Origin: CAZWSX01 sp964636985
GTDB taxonomy: Bacteria; Planctomycetota; Planctomycetia; Pirellulales; Pirellulaceae
Assembly (NCBI GenBank): GCA_964636985.1
Contig: CAZWSX010000004.1
Span: 344,556-408,555, forward strand
Direction of reading: 5' to 3'
DNA: 64,000 bases
In this document: piece by piece, positions 9,298 through 17,058 of the stretch
Numbering within the stretch: the stretch's first letter is position 1
How the letters are laid out: every line of letters starts with the position of its first letter
Position numbers and translations under genes: made by a program
The notes under the pieces: model-generated
Told to the model about the DNA's origin: nothing
What the model saw: the letters and a program-made list of their open reading frames with translations, nothing else
Databases searched by the model: none

Positions 9298-10275
9298 TCA
9301 AGAACTTGTTGCCGAGTAATCCAGTTGGTGCGACGGTCGGGCAAGCGGGCGAGTCGAGGGACTACCATTTGTCCCCTGCCCTGCTCGTTCGAACAAGAAA
9401 GACTCGTCGGCGAGATCCGGCGGCCGGCGCGCGTCAAGCCAATCCTCCAACTTAGTAGTGGCAACAAGTGGAGGCTGCTCAACAGATTCTCGCGATCGCG
9501 TTAACGACCGGCGGACAAGGAGTCCCGCAAATGAGACGGCCAGCAAAAGCCCAGCGGCAGCGAACCACCAGTCGTTTCCTTTGGCCACAACGGTCATCGG
9601 CTGTTGCCATGGCGACAGCCGGCCAATGATCAGCGGCGCTGACGCCACGCTTTGAGCGTTGCTGCCGGCCGTGCGATACCCCTGGAATTTGTAGAAGTAG
9701 CCGCACAGGGTCGCTCGCTCTTCGACGTATTCGCCCGGTTCGATGCCTGGTGGTAACTCCGCGGTGATGCATGCGACCAAGGAGTCGGGAGCCGACTCGC
9801 ACCAACCCCAGACTTCGTACAGGTTTTCAACCCCCAGCGAGTTTTTCGGAGCGGCACAGGCCGCGATTCGGCGAACGTGAAGGTTCACGCGCACCGACCT
9901 GCCGCGAGAAGCATCGGGTCGTTTGAACAGATCGCGCAGCGAAATTTGGGGAGCGGCCTGCTGTTTCGAATCGCCGACCGATTCTCCGCCAGCCCACTTC
10001 AGCAGTCGCCAATAGGCCGGCATCTCTTCTGCGGCGCACTGCATCGTGCCGTCGTTGACGACATCGAGTTCCGTTAGCGCTTCATCCCATTCCTCCGCCG
10101 AAACACCCTCGGGCGGTGCCACCGGCAGTCCACGTGGCTCGGCAGCAACTGGTACGTTCTGGTAGGGATGTTGCCACAGCAACATGGCGACAATCAGCAG
10201 CGGCGCCGCCAAGGCGACCATGGTTTGCCAGTGCGCTACGCCTTTTAAGAACCTCATCCCCGCGTCTCTCGGCAT
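9298..10275 (-). CDS. Membrane-anchored protein of unknown function in the Tol/Exb operon
   Basis: 325 residues that I do not recognise. An N-terminal membrane helix (about 18-34, VALAAPLLIVAMLLW) is followed by a large, probably periplasmic, domain of about 200 residues. A second helix near 237-257 (WWFAAAGLLLAVSFAGLL) leads to a basic, polar tail. The outer domain carries several cysteines (AACAAPKN, VWGWCESA, ATLCGYFYKF), which may form disulfides. It starts 3 bp after the ExbD-like gene at 10279-10767 and is the last gene of the seven-gene operon, so a structural or regulatory part in that energised complex is likely but unproven. A start at the second Met (10257) is also possible. Confidence 0.8.
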   Translation of the reverse strand: MPRDAGMRFLKGVAHWQTMVALAAPLLIVAMLLWQHPYQNVPVAAEPRGLPVAPPEGVSAEEWDEALTELDVVNDGTMQCAAEEMPAYWRLLKWAGGESVGDSKQQAAPQISLRDLFKRPDASRGRSVRVNLHVRRIAACAAPKNSLGVENLYEVWGWCESAPDSLVACITAELPPGIEPGEYVEERATLCGYFYKFQGYRTAGSNAQSVASAPLIIGRLSPWQQPMTVVAKGNDWWFAAAGLLLAVSFAGLLVRRSLTRSRESVEQPPLVATTKLEDWLDARRPPDLADESFLFERAGQGTNGSPSTRPLARPSHQLDYSATSS

Positions 10276-10278
10276 CGA

Positions 10279-10767
10279 TTATCGTTTCGCCCGCAGTTCG
10301 ACGAAGGTGACTTTGTCAAAAGCACATGCTACGGATTCGCCTGTTCGCATGCAGGTATCCATCACGTTGACGAGTTCCTGGTACGGCAATCTTGCATCGA
10401 TTTGCAGGACCAGGCTGCAGTTCTTGCGGTCGTCGAGCGTGTGCGCCAACTGTTGCCCCAATTCCTCGGGTGCAGTCAGGATAGTGTCGTTGACCGCCAT
10501 GTCCCCCACACCGCCTGTTGGAGCGGCTAGGACGGTAACCGTGATGTCCCCCGGTTGGCTATCGCGCGCCGATCGGGCACCGCGACTGGCAGGGGGAAAC
10601 ATCTTATCTGTCACGTTCTCGTCCGACGGCAACTGAGTGGCGATCTGCGATTCGATCGGCGTGGGGCTGAACGTCAAGATGAAGAACATCAGAAGCTGAA
10701 AGGCCATATCGAGCATCGCGGCCAGGTTCATCTCGACCTCGCCCGACTTTCGCGCTTTTCGCGTCAT
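10279..10767 (-). CDS. exbD: ExbD/TolR family protein (second copy)
   Basis: 162 residues with the standard ExbD/TolR layout: a short cytoplasmic start (MTRKARKSGEVEMNLAAML), one membrane helix carrying the proton-coupling aspartate (D20 in MLDMAFQLLMFFILTF), and a periplasmic domain ending in the VELRAKR tail. It uses the proton gradient with an ExbB/TolQ ring to drive an outer-membrane or cell-wall process. The periplasmic part holds an insertion (about 55-95) rich in Ser/Gly/Pro that is longer than in the sister copy. The start overlaps the stop of the other ExbD gene in an ATGA arrangement, so the two are translationally coupled and may form a heteromer. Confidence 0.92.
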   Translation of the reverse strand: MTRKARKSGEVEMNLAAMLDMAFQLLMFFILTFSPTPIESQIATQLPSDENVTDKMFPPASRGARSARDSQPGDITVTVLAAPTGGVGDMAVNDTILTAPEELGQQLAHTLDDRKNCSLVLQIDARLPYQELVNVMDTCMRTGESVACAFDKVTFVELRAKR

Positions 10768-11210
10768 GCTTGGGGCTCCCGCACTTTGAACGTCACGTTG
10801 CGGAAGCCGTGCGCCTTACAAGCGGCGATCACGCGATTGAGCTCGGTGAAAGGCGTTTCCTGATCGGCACGAATCACGGCCGTCAGAATGGGAGCCTCGT
10901 CGGTAGCGGAGGGCCGAGCGGCGCCTTTCAAGACCACTGCCTCGTCGGCGAGGTACTTTTCGAGGTCGATAGTTTCGCCAAGGACCCGCAAGTTTCCCGC
11001 GGAATCGATATTCAGCACGACGAAGTTGCGCTCCGTCTCGGCTAGTTTCGGCTGCGCTGATCCCGCGATCGGCAGTTTGACGCTGGGGTCCATCGCCGCC
11101 GTTTTGAAGCTGATCACCAGCATGAAGAACGTGATCAGCTGGAACACCATGTCCAAGATCGGCGTCAGGTTGGGTTCGGCCGACAGGCCGGCGCTTGCTC
11201 GGGCGGTCAT
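10764..11210 (-). CDS. exbD: ExbD/TolR family protein (first copy)
   Basis: 148 residues. The cytoplasmic leader is followed by the membrane helix with the conserved aspartate (D20 in PILDMVFQLITFFMLVI), which is the closest match to textbook ExbD in this cluster. The periplasmic domain ends in a typical segment (AVIRADQETPFTELNRVIAACKAHGFRNV, split here only for description), where ExbD proteins have their conserved beta-strand and helix. It lies 18 bp after the ExbB/TolQ gene and overlaps the second ExbD gene by 4 bp, the usual exbB-exbD order. Function as proton-driven motor subunit follows from the family; the driven partner is not known. Confidence 0.93.
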   Translation of the reverse strand: MTARASAGLSAEPNLTPILDMVFQLITFFMLVISFKTAAMDPSVKLPIAGSAQPKLAETERNFVVLNIDSAGNLRVLGETIDLEKYLADEAVVLKGAARPSATDEAPILTAVIRADQETPFTELNRVIAACKAHGFRNVTFKVREPQA

Positions 11211-11228
11211 GGTCTAAAGTCTCCGAAC

Positions 11229-12044
11229 TTAGGCGGCGGCGCTTTTGGAGACGGTGGACGATGCAGTCGATCGTTGACGAACCGTATTGGCGAACTGCAG
11301 CAACAGCGAATCGGCCTTCAGCATCGTCCCAACGGAGATCGACGAAACACGATTGCGAAACACCGCGAAGAAGTAAATCGCCGGCACCGACAAGGCAACG
11401 CCTTCGAACGTCAGCAAGAGTGCTTCCGAAATCCCGCCGGCGACGGCGCTGGCCCGGAGCTGTGATTCCGAAGTTGCGATGACGCTAAAGCTCGCGATCA
11501 TCCCTTTGAGCGTGCCGATCAGACCAATCATGGGACCAAGCGAACCCAGCACCGCGAGCATGCTGATTTTGTTTTCCATTTCAACGGATTCGGCCTCGCC
11601 ATGCCGCTCCATGTAGTTGCGAGCGTGTTCCAGGCCGTTCGGGAGTTCGACCAGTCCAAATGAAAGGACGCGGCAGAGGAACGAATCGTGCGAGCGAACA
11701 AAGCGGATCACGCCTTTGTGGTCGTCTTGTTCGATCAACGCTTCAATGCCTGCCAGTTGATCCGGCGGCGCGGCGACCTGCGATTGCAGCGATCCATTCG
11801 CCCGGATCACCAGGAAGACCATGTAAAGAGCGAGGCCCAGAATAAAGAGGCCGATGACGCCCGAGGAGTGCAGAAACCAGGCAATATAGGACTGGGTCTG
11901 CTGAGGTTCACCCGTCGCCTCTGCTTTGACTTCGCTTGCGGTCGCTGAGGATTTAGCACGAGACTGCGCGGACGTGATGCTGGTGTTGACGAGCATCGCA
12001 GCGACCAAGACTGCAATCAGGATGAATAGCTTGGTTGGTCTCAT
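11229..12044 (-). CDS. exbB: MotA/TolQ/ExbB proton channel family protein
   Basis: 271 residues. It begins with a cleavable-looking signal peptide (MRPTKLFILIAVLVAAMLV, ending near TSAQS), then a helix at about 60-80 (GVIGLFILGLALYMVFLVI), a cytoplasmic stretch, and the two C-terminal membrane helices that define the family (ISMLAVLGSLGPMIGLIGTL and the SEALLLTFEGVALSVPAIYFF region). The GLIGTLKGMI and TFEGVALSVP motifs are the ExbB/TolQ signature. A signal peptide before the first helix is common in planctomycete and other long ExbB forms. It sits directly upstream of two ExbD genes and is their likely ring partner. Confidence 0.92.
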   Translation of the reverse strand: MRPTKLFILIAVLVAAMLVNTSITSAQSRAKSSATASEVKAEATGEPQQTQSYIAWFLHSSGVIGLFILGLALYMVFLVIRANGSLQSQVAAPPDQLAGIEALIEQDDHKGVIRFVRSHDSFLCRVLSFGLVELPNGLEHARNYMERHGEAESVEMENKISMLAVLGSLGPMIGLIGTLKGMIASFSVIATSESQLRASAVAGGISEALLLTFEGVALSVPAIYFFAVFRNRVSSISVGTMLKADSLLLQFANTVRQRSTASSTVSKSAAA

Positions 12045-12095
12045 GGCACGGCCTCTTATCTTCGTTCTCGGAAAGTCCTGGATTCAAAAACCAGC

Positions 12096-13256
12096 TCAAG
12101 CAGCGGCAGGTCGCGCGCGTTCGCGCACCCGCGGCGCTTCGTGCGGTTCCTGAAGCCCTTCGTCAATGATGTTGTTCAACTGCGTGGTCACGCCGGCTTC
12201 GCTTTCGATGCGTGCGTTCTGCCGCTCCAGAACCTGCACCAGCTTTTGCAGGATAGGCTGGAGGCCCTGCATGTTCCCGCCGTCGAACGGGATGATGTCG
12301 CCGCCCCGGCCGGCCGCTGGTTGTTTTGCAACGGCAGCCGCGATAGCCGCTTGGATCACCGCTTCCATGTCCTGCGGCTGCTTACCCGAGGACATAGATG
12401 CACCCAAGACGCCCGAGCCATTCTGGGTCGCCTGCGAAAGCGAAGTCGCCACCGTCTTCAAAACGTCGGTCAACTGGAGCAGCTCATTTCCCGGAAGCTT
12501 CGGATTGACCGCCGACTCACCGACGTGAGTTGCGGCGGTCGCATTCATCAACTTGTCGATAGCGGCGAGCATCTGCTGCTCAGCCTGTTCGACTGCGAAC
12601 TTGATTACGACGAGCACCACGCCCAAGCCGACTGCAAATGCAAAGACGTTGAACGCGGCAGACAACCCCGCCACGGCTGGCCCGAGAACATTGCCGTCGG
12701 GCTCCGTTGGGAAGTTTTCGACAACGCCGGCGATGGCAAGCAACGTGGCCACGCTGCCACAGCTGGGAATGACCCAGATCAGCGTTCGCATCCAACCGTA
12801 GTCGGTATAGAGACGGTCGTAGTCGGCATCGGAAAGCTGTTTCAGTCGTGCGTCGAGTGCTGCGGCCGTCCCTTCTCGCTGGCAAAAGTCGCAGACGTCG
12901 CGCAGACGCCGGGCGAGCACTGAGTCCTTGAGCCACGAGTTGGCTTCTAAGGGCTCCAGCAACATTTCAAAGGAAGCTGGCTCGGCGTCGTCCGCCGTTT
13001 GTTGAGAGGCACAAAGCTGCCAGGCCCGAACCTGGCTGATCAACGAAATGCAACGAATCGCCAGGAACGCGACCGCGACAAAGAGCAAGCTGCTGCAGAC
13101 ATAGCTTTCCCACTTGCCGGTCAATCGATCCAACGCCCAACCGGGCAAGTTGAAGGAGCTGAATTCCAGCAGCGAGTGAAAGGCAAAAGCCATCGCGCCG
13201 CCCCAGAGCAACGGCGACCAAAGCACCCGCTCGGTAATTCTTTCCAGCAGTTTCAT
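12096..13256 (-). CDS. Divergent TolQ/ExbB-like membrane protein with long C-terminal tail
   Basis: I choose the ATG at 13256 (386 residues) because AGGAG lies 8 nt upstream on the coding strand; a GTG at 13265 is the alternative. Two helices at the N-terminus (about 12-35 and 50-68) are followed by a soluble part and two more helices (MRTLIWVIPSCGSVATLLAIAG and the GLSAAFNVFAFAVGLGVVLVV stretch), which is the MotA/TolQ/ExbB arrangement. The last ~150 residues form a hydrophilic tail that may be coiled coil near the end (LVQVLERQNARIESEAGV). No family signature is as clear as in the neighbouring ExbB genes, so this is a divergent member, possibly a regulator or adaptor of the motor. It is 51 bp upstream of the ExbB gene. 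Confidence 0.75.
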   Translation of the reverse strand: MKLLERITERVLWSPLLWGGAMAFAFHSLLEFSSFNLPGWALDRLTGKWESYVCSSLLFVAVAFLAIRCISLISQVRAWQLCASQQTADDAEPASFEMLLEPLEANSWLKDSVLARRLRDVCDFCQREGTAAALDARLKQLSDADYDRLYTDYGWMRTLIWVIPSCGSVATLLAIAGVVENFPTEPDGNVLGPAVAGLSAAFNVFAFAVGLGVVLVVIKFAVEQAEQQMLAAIDKLMNATAATHVGESAVNPKLPGNELLQLTDVLKTVATSLSQATQNGSGVLGASMSSGKQPQDMEAVIQAAIAAAVAKQPAAGRGGDIIPFDGGNMQGLQPILQKLVQVLERQNARIESEAGVTTQLNNIIDEGLQEPHEAPRVRERARPAAA

Positions 13257-13334
13257 TTCCGGCACTCCTACCAGTTGATTCGTGGCTGCCGCCCTTGCGA
13301 GCGTCCGCCCGGCGACGCGATGACCGCGGATTGG

Positions 13335-13691
13335 CTAGCGTCTTCGCGATGCGGGACTTTTTTCCATGGATAGTTTTTGTGTTGGGCGGACGATCTTCTC
13401 GATATCCAGTTCGCAATACTTAATGGGGGCGGTGTCGATCGGCAGGCGCGCGATCATCGGCGGCGGAGGCGCTTGCACGGCCTCGGTCTCGACGGGCATG
13501 TTTTCTTCGGTGTCCATGTTCCAGGTAGTCGTTAACGCGATGGCCGCTGCAATGTGGACCACCGCACTGAGTCCGAAGAACACGTGACTCGTCCACCATT
13601 TGCCGGTGGCTTCGTTTACGGGTTGTTCGCTGTCCGCCTCGGGCTGCGCGGAACTTTCGGCGGGCTTATTCCAATTCGATTTGGGGCTCAT
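13335..13691 (-). CDS. Small single-pass TonB-like protein
   Basis: 118 residues from the ATG at 13691. A polar N-terminus with many Ser/Glu/Gln leads to one membrane helix (about 36-55, SHVFFGLSAVVHIAAAIAL) preceded by KWWT. After the helix comes a short acidic and Pro-rich stretch (EAVQAPPPPMIARLP), as in the start of TonB linkers, but a full TonB C-terminal domain is missing: the protein ends about 65 residues after the helix. It could be a shortened TonB/TolA-type adaptor or only a structural subunit. The start codon overlaps the stop of the ExbB-like gene upstream (ATGA), so it belongs to the motor operon. An in-frame longer reading to 13796 would overlap that gene and is rejected. Confidence 0.7.
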   Translation of the reverse strand: MSPKSNWNKPAESSAQPEADSEQPVNEATGKWWTSHVFFGLSAVVHIAAAIALTTTWNMDTEENMPVETEAVQAPPPPMIARLPIDTAPIKYCELDIEKIVRPTQKLSMEKSPASRRR

Positions 13692-14344
13692 GCCGCGCTC
13701 CTGTCGATCGGGAAGGATTGGGGGTCGGTGTCTCGCGCGACTGCACCGTCTTGAACCAACGGCGAAAGCAGGACGAGCCGGGCGACGAAATTGCAATCGC
13801 GGATCACGCGGCGAACCTGAGCGTTAAGCACGCTACGGGCAAACCAAGCGATGATGGCGACGAAAAGGCCGCCGATCAGCGGAGAAACAAAGCCGACAGG
13901 GGACGCGTTGGCCGAAGCACCCGGCGCAAACGTCGCCAGCAGGTCGCAAAGCGAACCGAACAAGCCAACCAGCAAAGCGATCTGTCCGAGTTCCTTCACG
14001 ACAGGCAGGTTCTCTTCCATGCGCGTGCGCTCGCGCTCGATCGCTGTGTGCAGGGCCTGTTGCACGGCTGGTAATCCAGCTTCCACGGCCAACAGTCCGT
14101 CAAACGCAACCGCGGTGATGCTGGCTGTCGATTCCTGTGAGAAATTCAGTGCCTCGGGAAGATCGCCTGCGCGGAGCAGTTGGTTCAGTTCTTTCGTATG
14201 AGCGTCAACGTCGGTTTGCTGCCGCCAAAATCGCCAGCTCCATTGGCCAACGATCCCCAGGTTGATGATGCTGAGGAGAAATAGGCTGCAGAGGGTGATC
14301 TCGCCCCCGTGCTCTGCCAGTCGATGAATAATGTCGTGCATCAT
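13688..14344 (-). CDS. exbB: MotA/TolQ/ExbB-like proton channel protein, first gene of operon
   Basis: 218 residues. One helix near the N-terminus (about 16-36, ITLCSLFLLSIINLGIVGQW) is followed by a cytoplasmic loop (VDAHTKELNQLLRAGDLPEAL) and two helices (IALLVGLFGSLCDLLATFA and FVSPLIGGLFVAIIAWFA), which is the ExbB/TolQ topology. The GLFGSLCDLLATF segment corresponds to the usual GLLGTVxGMIxxF, although SLC replaces the common TV and may alter pore function. This is the first gene of the operon and overlaps the TonB-like gene by 4 bp. It has no ExbD gene next to it, so it must share the two ExbD proteins downstream or work without one. Confidence 0.83.
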   Translation of the reverse strand: MMHDIIHRLAEHGGEITLCSLFLLSIINLGIVGQWSWRFWRQQTDVDAHTKELNQLLRAGDLPEALNFSQESTASITAVAFDGLLAVEAGLPAVQQALHTAIERERTRMEENLPVVKELGQIALLVGLFGSLCDLLATFAPGASANASPVGFVSPLIGGLFVAIIAWFARSVLNAQVRRVIRDCNFVARLVLLSPLVQDGAVARDTDPQSFPIDRSAA

Positions 14345-14754
14345 GGGTGATTACGCGGATAAACTGCCGGCGTGGGCGGCTTATCCCCAATCGTCCAGAA
14401 GTCGACCAGACCAAAATTGACTCAGCGGCCCAAAAATCGGGTGACCGTAACGTTTCCGTTAAAAGACTATGCCCCCGCGGAGGGGCTGGTAGACTAGGCA
14501 TCCAGTGCCAGTTGTGTGATCCAGCGGAACGATCGCGTCGGGCATGTGGCGACAATTCGGCGCGTTCGCACTTGCTCTTCCATCGCAGGGCAGGTTCGAT
14601 GGAGCGACTCAGGAGCCGCTAGCTGATGTTTGATTGATGATCTGCCCGCGTTCATTCATTTGCTTGCATTTGCGACCCCGTTTCGTTTTCATAGCAGTCC
14701 CCTCCGTTTTCACCCTCCCACCAGCCTGCGAACTCTCCCAGCGGGTAAACGATC
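14345..14754 (+). other. Divergent intergenic region between the Tol/Exb operon and an Nramp-like gene
   Basis: 410 bp without a supported gene. The ExbB-like gene reads left from 14344 and the Nramp-like gene reads right from 14755, so promoters for both should lie here. I see no clear sigma-70 pair, riboswitch or tRNA. In particular I cannot recognise the yybP-ykoY manganese riboswitch that sometimes precedes Nramp genes. The short open frames here do not resemble any protein. Confidence 0.6.
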
Positions 14755-16236
14755 ATGACCGATGCCAAAGCGGACGACCCCTATGCCATTGATGCCAGCG
14801 GAATCCAATCGCCGCCAGCCAGTCTCTGGTCCGCCCTCTTCCAGATCGGCCCGGGAATTATCTTGGCCGGAAGCATCGTCGGCTCGGGCGAACTGCTGCT
14901 CACGACGGCACTAGGTGCCCAGTACGGATTTGTTTTTCTCTGGCTGGTCCTCTTTAGTTGCGTCATCAAAGTCTTCGTTCAGATCGAACTGGGACGCTAC
15001 ACCATTTCGTCGGGCAAGCCGACGCTGACTGCTTTCAATGAACTGCCAGGCTGGAAGTTCGGCGCACACTGGATGGTGTGGTGGTGGTTCGTTATGACCA
15101 GCGGGACCATTTTCCAAATCGGCGCTATGGCGGGCGGAGTGGGGCAAGCGCTGCACATGGCCATGCCGGGCGTATCGGCCTGGTTGGAGGCACAGTGCCA
15201 ATCGAGCTTGCCATGGCTCGCTTCGACTTTGCACGACAAACCAGAGTACCCCTGGGCCGTGTTGACGACATTCATCGCTATCGCACTTTTGTTGAGCGGC
15301 GGGTACAAGCGGATCGAATTCCTGACCACGATTTTGGTCGCCGGGGTCACGTTAATCACCGTGGTTTGCGTTGCCTTGTTGCCGGCAATGGGCTACCCGG
15401 TGCGCCTGGTCGACCTCAAAGACGGATTTTCGCTGGGCATCTTTGCCTTACCTGCGACGGCAATTGCGGCTTCGTTCTCCACGTTCGGCATTACTGGCGT
15501 CGGAGCGAGCGAACTCTACGCGTATCCCTATTGGTGCCTGGAGAAGGGCTACGCTCGCTTTACCGGACCTCGTTCCGATAAAGATCCCCATTGGGCCGAG
15601 CGTGCAAAAGGTTGGCTTCGAGTCATGTATCTCGATGCTTGGGTGAGCATGGTGGTCTTCACCGTCGCCACAGTCGCGTTCTACGTGCTGGGCGCTACGG
15701 TCCTGCACCGGCAAGGGTTGGTGCCGGAAAAGTCGAAGATGATCGCGACCCTCTCGCAGATGTACGTGCCCGCTTTCGGCGAGTGGACGGTTGTCGTGTT
15801 CCTGATCGGCGTTTGGGCGGTACTTTTCAAAACGATGTACGTCGCGACTGCCGGTCACAGCCGGCTTGGCGCCGATTTTGTGGGTCTGGCGGGCCTGGCG
15901 AAAACTGACACGGTGAAGAAGCGAGAGTGGTGGATTAGACTCATTTGCATCGTGATTCCGCTTGTCGGACTGGGTTTGTACTTGTCCGTACGCGATCCCA
16001 AGCTGATGGTCGTGATCGGCGGGTTCTTTCAAGCGGCGACGTTGCCCCTCCTCGCAGGCGCGGCGTTGTTCCTGCGTTATTACCGCACGGACCCGCGCCT
16101 CGCTCCCTCGTTTTGGTCCGACCTGCTGCTGTGGCTTGCGTTTATCCTGATCACAGCGGTCTCGCTCTATGCCATTCCCATGTGGGCAAAGAATGAGTTG
16201 GCACCGATGATTTGGCCAGCGGCGAAGCCCCTATAG
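14755..16236 (+). CDS. Nramp-related divalent-metal transporter, non-canonical binding site
   Basis: 493 residues with about eleven membrane helices and the Nramp fold signature GPGIILAGSIVGSGE followed by ALGAQYGF in helix 1. Classical Nramp proteins carry DPGN at the position of GSGE and a metal-binding Met in helix 6. Here helix 1 has GSGE and the helix 6 region reads ATAIAASFSTFGITGVGASE with no Met, so two of the usual Mn2+/Fe2+ ligands are absent. The protein is therefore in the Nramp superfamily but probably not a standard manganese importer; a different cation or anion is possible. It stands alone, convergent with motB, whose stop lies 6 bp from its own. Confidence 0.82.
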   Translation: MTDAKADDPYAIDASGIQSPPASLWSALFQIGPGIILAGSIVGSGELLLTTALGAQYGFVFLWLVLFSCVIKVFVQIELGRYTISSGKPTLTAFNELPGWKFGAHWMVWWWFVMTSGTIFQIGAMAGGVGQALHMAMPGVSAWLEAQCQSSLPWLASTLHDKPEYPWAVLTTFIAIALLLSGGYKRIEFLTTILVAGVTLITVVCVALLPAMGYPVRLVDLKDGFSLGIFALPATAIAASFSTFGITGVGASELYAYPYWCLEKGYARFTGPRSDKDPHWAERAKGWLRVMYLDAWVSMVVFTVATVAFYVLGATVLHRQGLVPEKSKMIATLSQMYVPAFGEWTVVVFLIGVWAVLFKTMYVATAGHSRLGADFVGLAGLAKTDTVKKREWWIRLICIVIPLVGLGLYLSVRDPKLMVVIGGFFQAATLPLLAGAALFLRYYRTDPRLAPSFWSDLLLWLAFILITAVSLYAIPMWAKNELAPMIWPAAKPL

Positions 16237-16241
16237 GAAAG

Positions 16242-17015
16242 CTAATCGGCAGACGCTTTCGGGGCGTCTGCCGGCACCTGCCGCTTGTCCCGTTCACTCT
16301 TTGTCCCTTGCAGGTCCTTGGTGAACTCGTTCAGCAAGTGAATTTCCACTCGCTCGTTTCGCGTCCGCAGATCGCGGCTCTCTTCGAGCGTGAAGGGCTC
16401 ATACTGGCCAGCAACGCTCAGCCGGATTCGTTCTGACGGAATGCCGTGCGATTCCAGGTACTTTTGGACGACCAGCGCCCGGGCAAATGCGAGCTTCCAG
16501 AATTGGTCGGGCGAGTCCCCTTCCTCTTCGGACGGCGCGGCCGAGCAGTGTCCGCGGACTTCGATCTTGTGGGGTTTGCCATCGATGATCGGAATCAGTT
16601 CGTTCAGCCGGCGTTCGCCTTCGCTCGTCAACTCCGTGGAGTGCTTGGCGAACGGAACCACCGCGCCGATGGTCGTTCGTTGTGAGTCGTGAATCGTGAG
16701 GATCCGCGGCTTGCGATCTTCGGGATCTTTGGGATGTTCGGTGGGGGACGGGATCTTGGATTCGTTCCCTTTTTTGTCCGAGTCCCCTTTCTTCCTGCCT
16801 CGTCCATCGTGTCCGCGGCCGGTACCGGCTTTCTGTTCGGGGTCGAGGCTTTCGTGGCCGAATAGCTCGCCGATAGGGTCGTGCTGGAAGTGTTCCGCGA
16901 CCGCTTCTTTCATCTTGTCGTTTTGGCCGACCAGCCACATCACCATGAAGAATGCCATCATGGCCGTCACGAAGTCGGCATAGGCCACTTTCCATGCACC
17001 GCCACCGCCAGCCAT
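16242..17015 (-). CDS. motB: MotB-like flagellar stator protein (OmpA domain)
   Basis: 257 residues. The N-terminus (MAGGGGAWKVAYADFVTAMM) has the conserved proton-binding aspartate (D14) in the single membrane helix. A charged linker rich in Lys/Gly/Glu (about 60-105) leads to the OmpA-type peptidoglycan-binding domain with VVPFAKHSTELTSEGERRL, the KIEVRGHCSA strand and the LAFARALVVQKYL helix. The family couples ion flow to flagellar rotation as MotA4MotB2. The stop is embedded in an inverted repeat (16248-16272). It follows motA with a 43 bp gap. No other flagellar genes are in the window. Confidence 0.93.
   Translation of the reverse strand: MAGGGGAWKVAYADFVTAMMAFFMVMWLVGQNDKMKEAVAEHFQHDPIGELFGHESLDPEQKAGTGRGHDGRGRKKGDSDKKGNESKIPSPTEHPKDPEDRKPRILTIHDSQRTTIGAVVPFAKHSTELTSEGERRLNELIPIIDGKPHKIEVRGHCSAAPSEEEGDSPDQFWKLAFARALVVQKYLESHGIPSERIRLSVAGQYEPFTLEESRDLRTRNERVEIHLLNEFTKDLQGTKSERDKRQVPADAPKASAD
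16248..16272. terminator. Inverted repeat at convergent Nramp/motB ends
   Basis: GGCAGACGC (16248-16256) and GCGTCTGCC (16264-16272) are perfect 9-bp complements around a 7-nt loop. The hairpin lies a few bases after the stop of the Nramp-like gene (16236) and covers the last motB codons. There is no T-run on either side, so it may be only a weak terminator or an mRNA-stabilising end. Confidence 0.4.
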
Positions 17016-17058
17016 GTGAGGAACTCCGGATAGAGACGATTACGAAAGCAGTGTGAAA

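Noticed and set aside
14345..14754. Manganese riboswitch (yybP-ykoY) before the Nramp-like gene
   Set aside because: I could not see the conserved sequence or paired stems, and the transporter itself lacks the manganese ligands.
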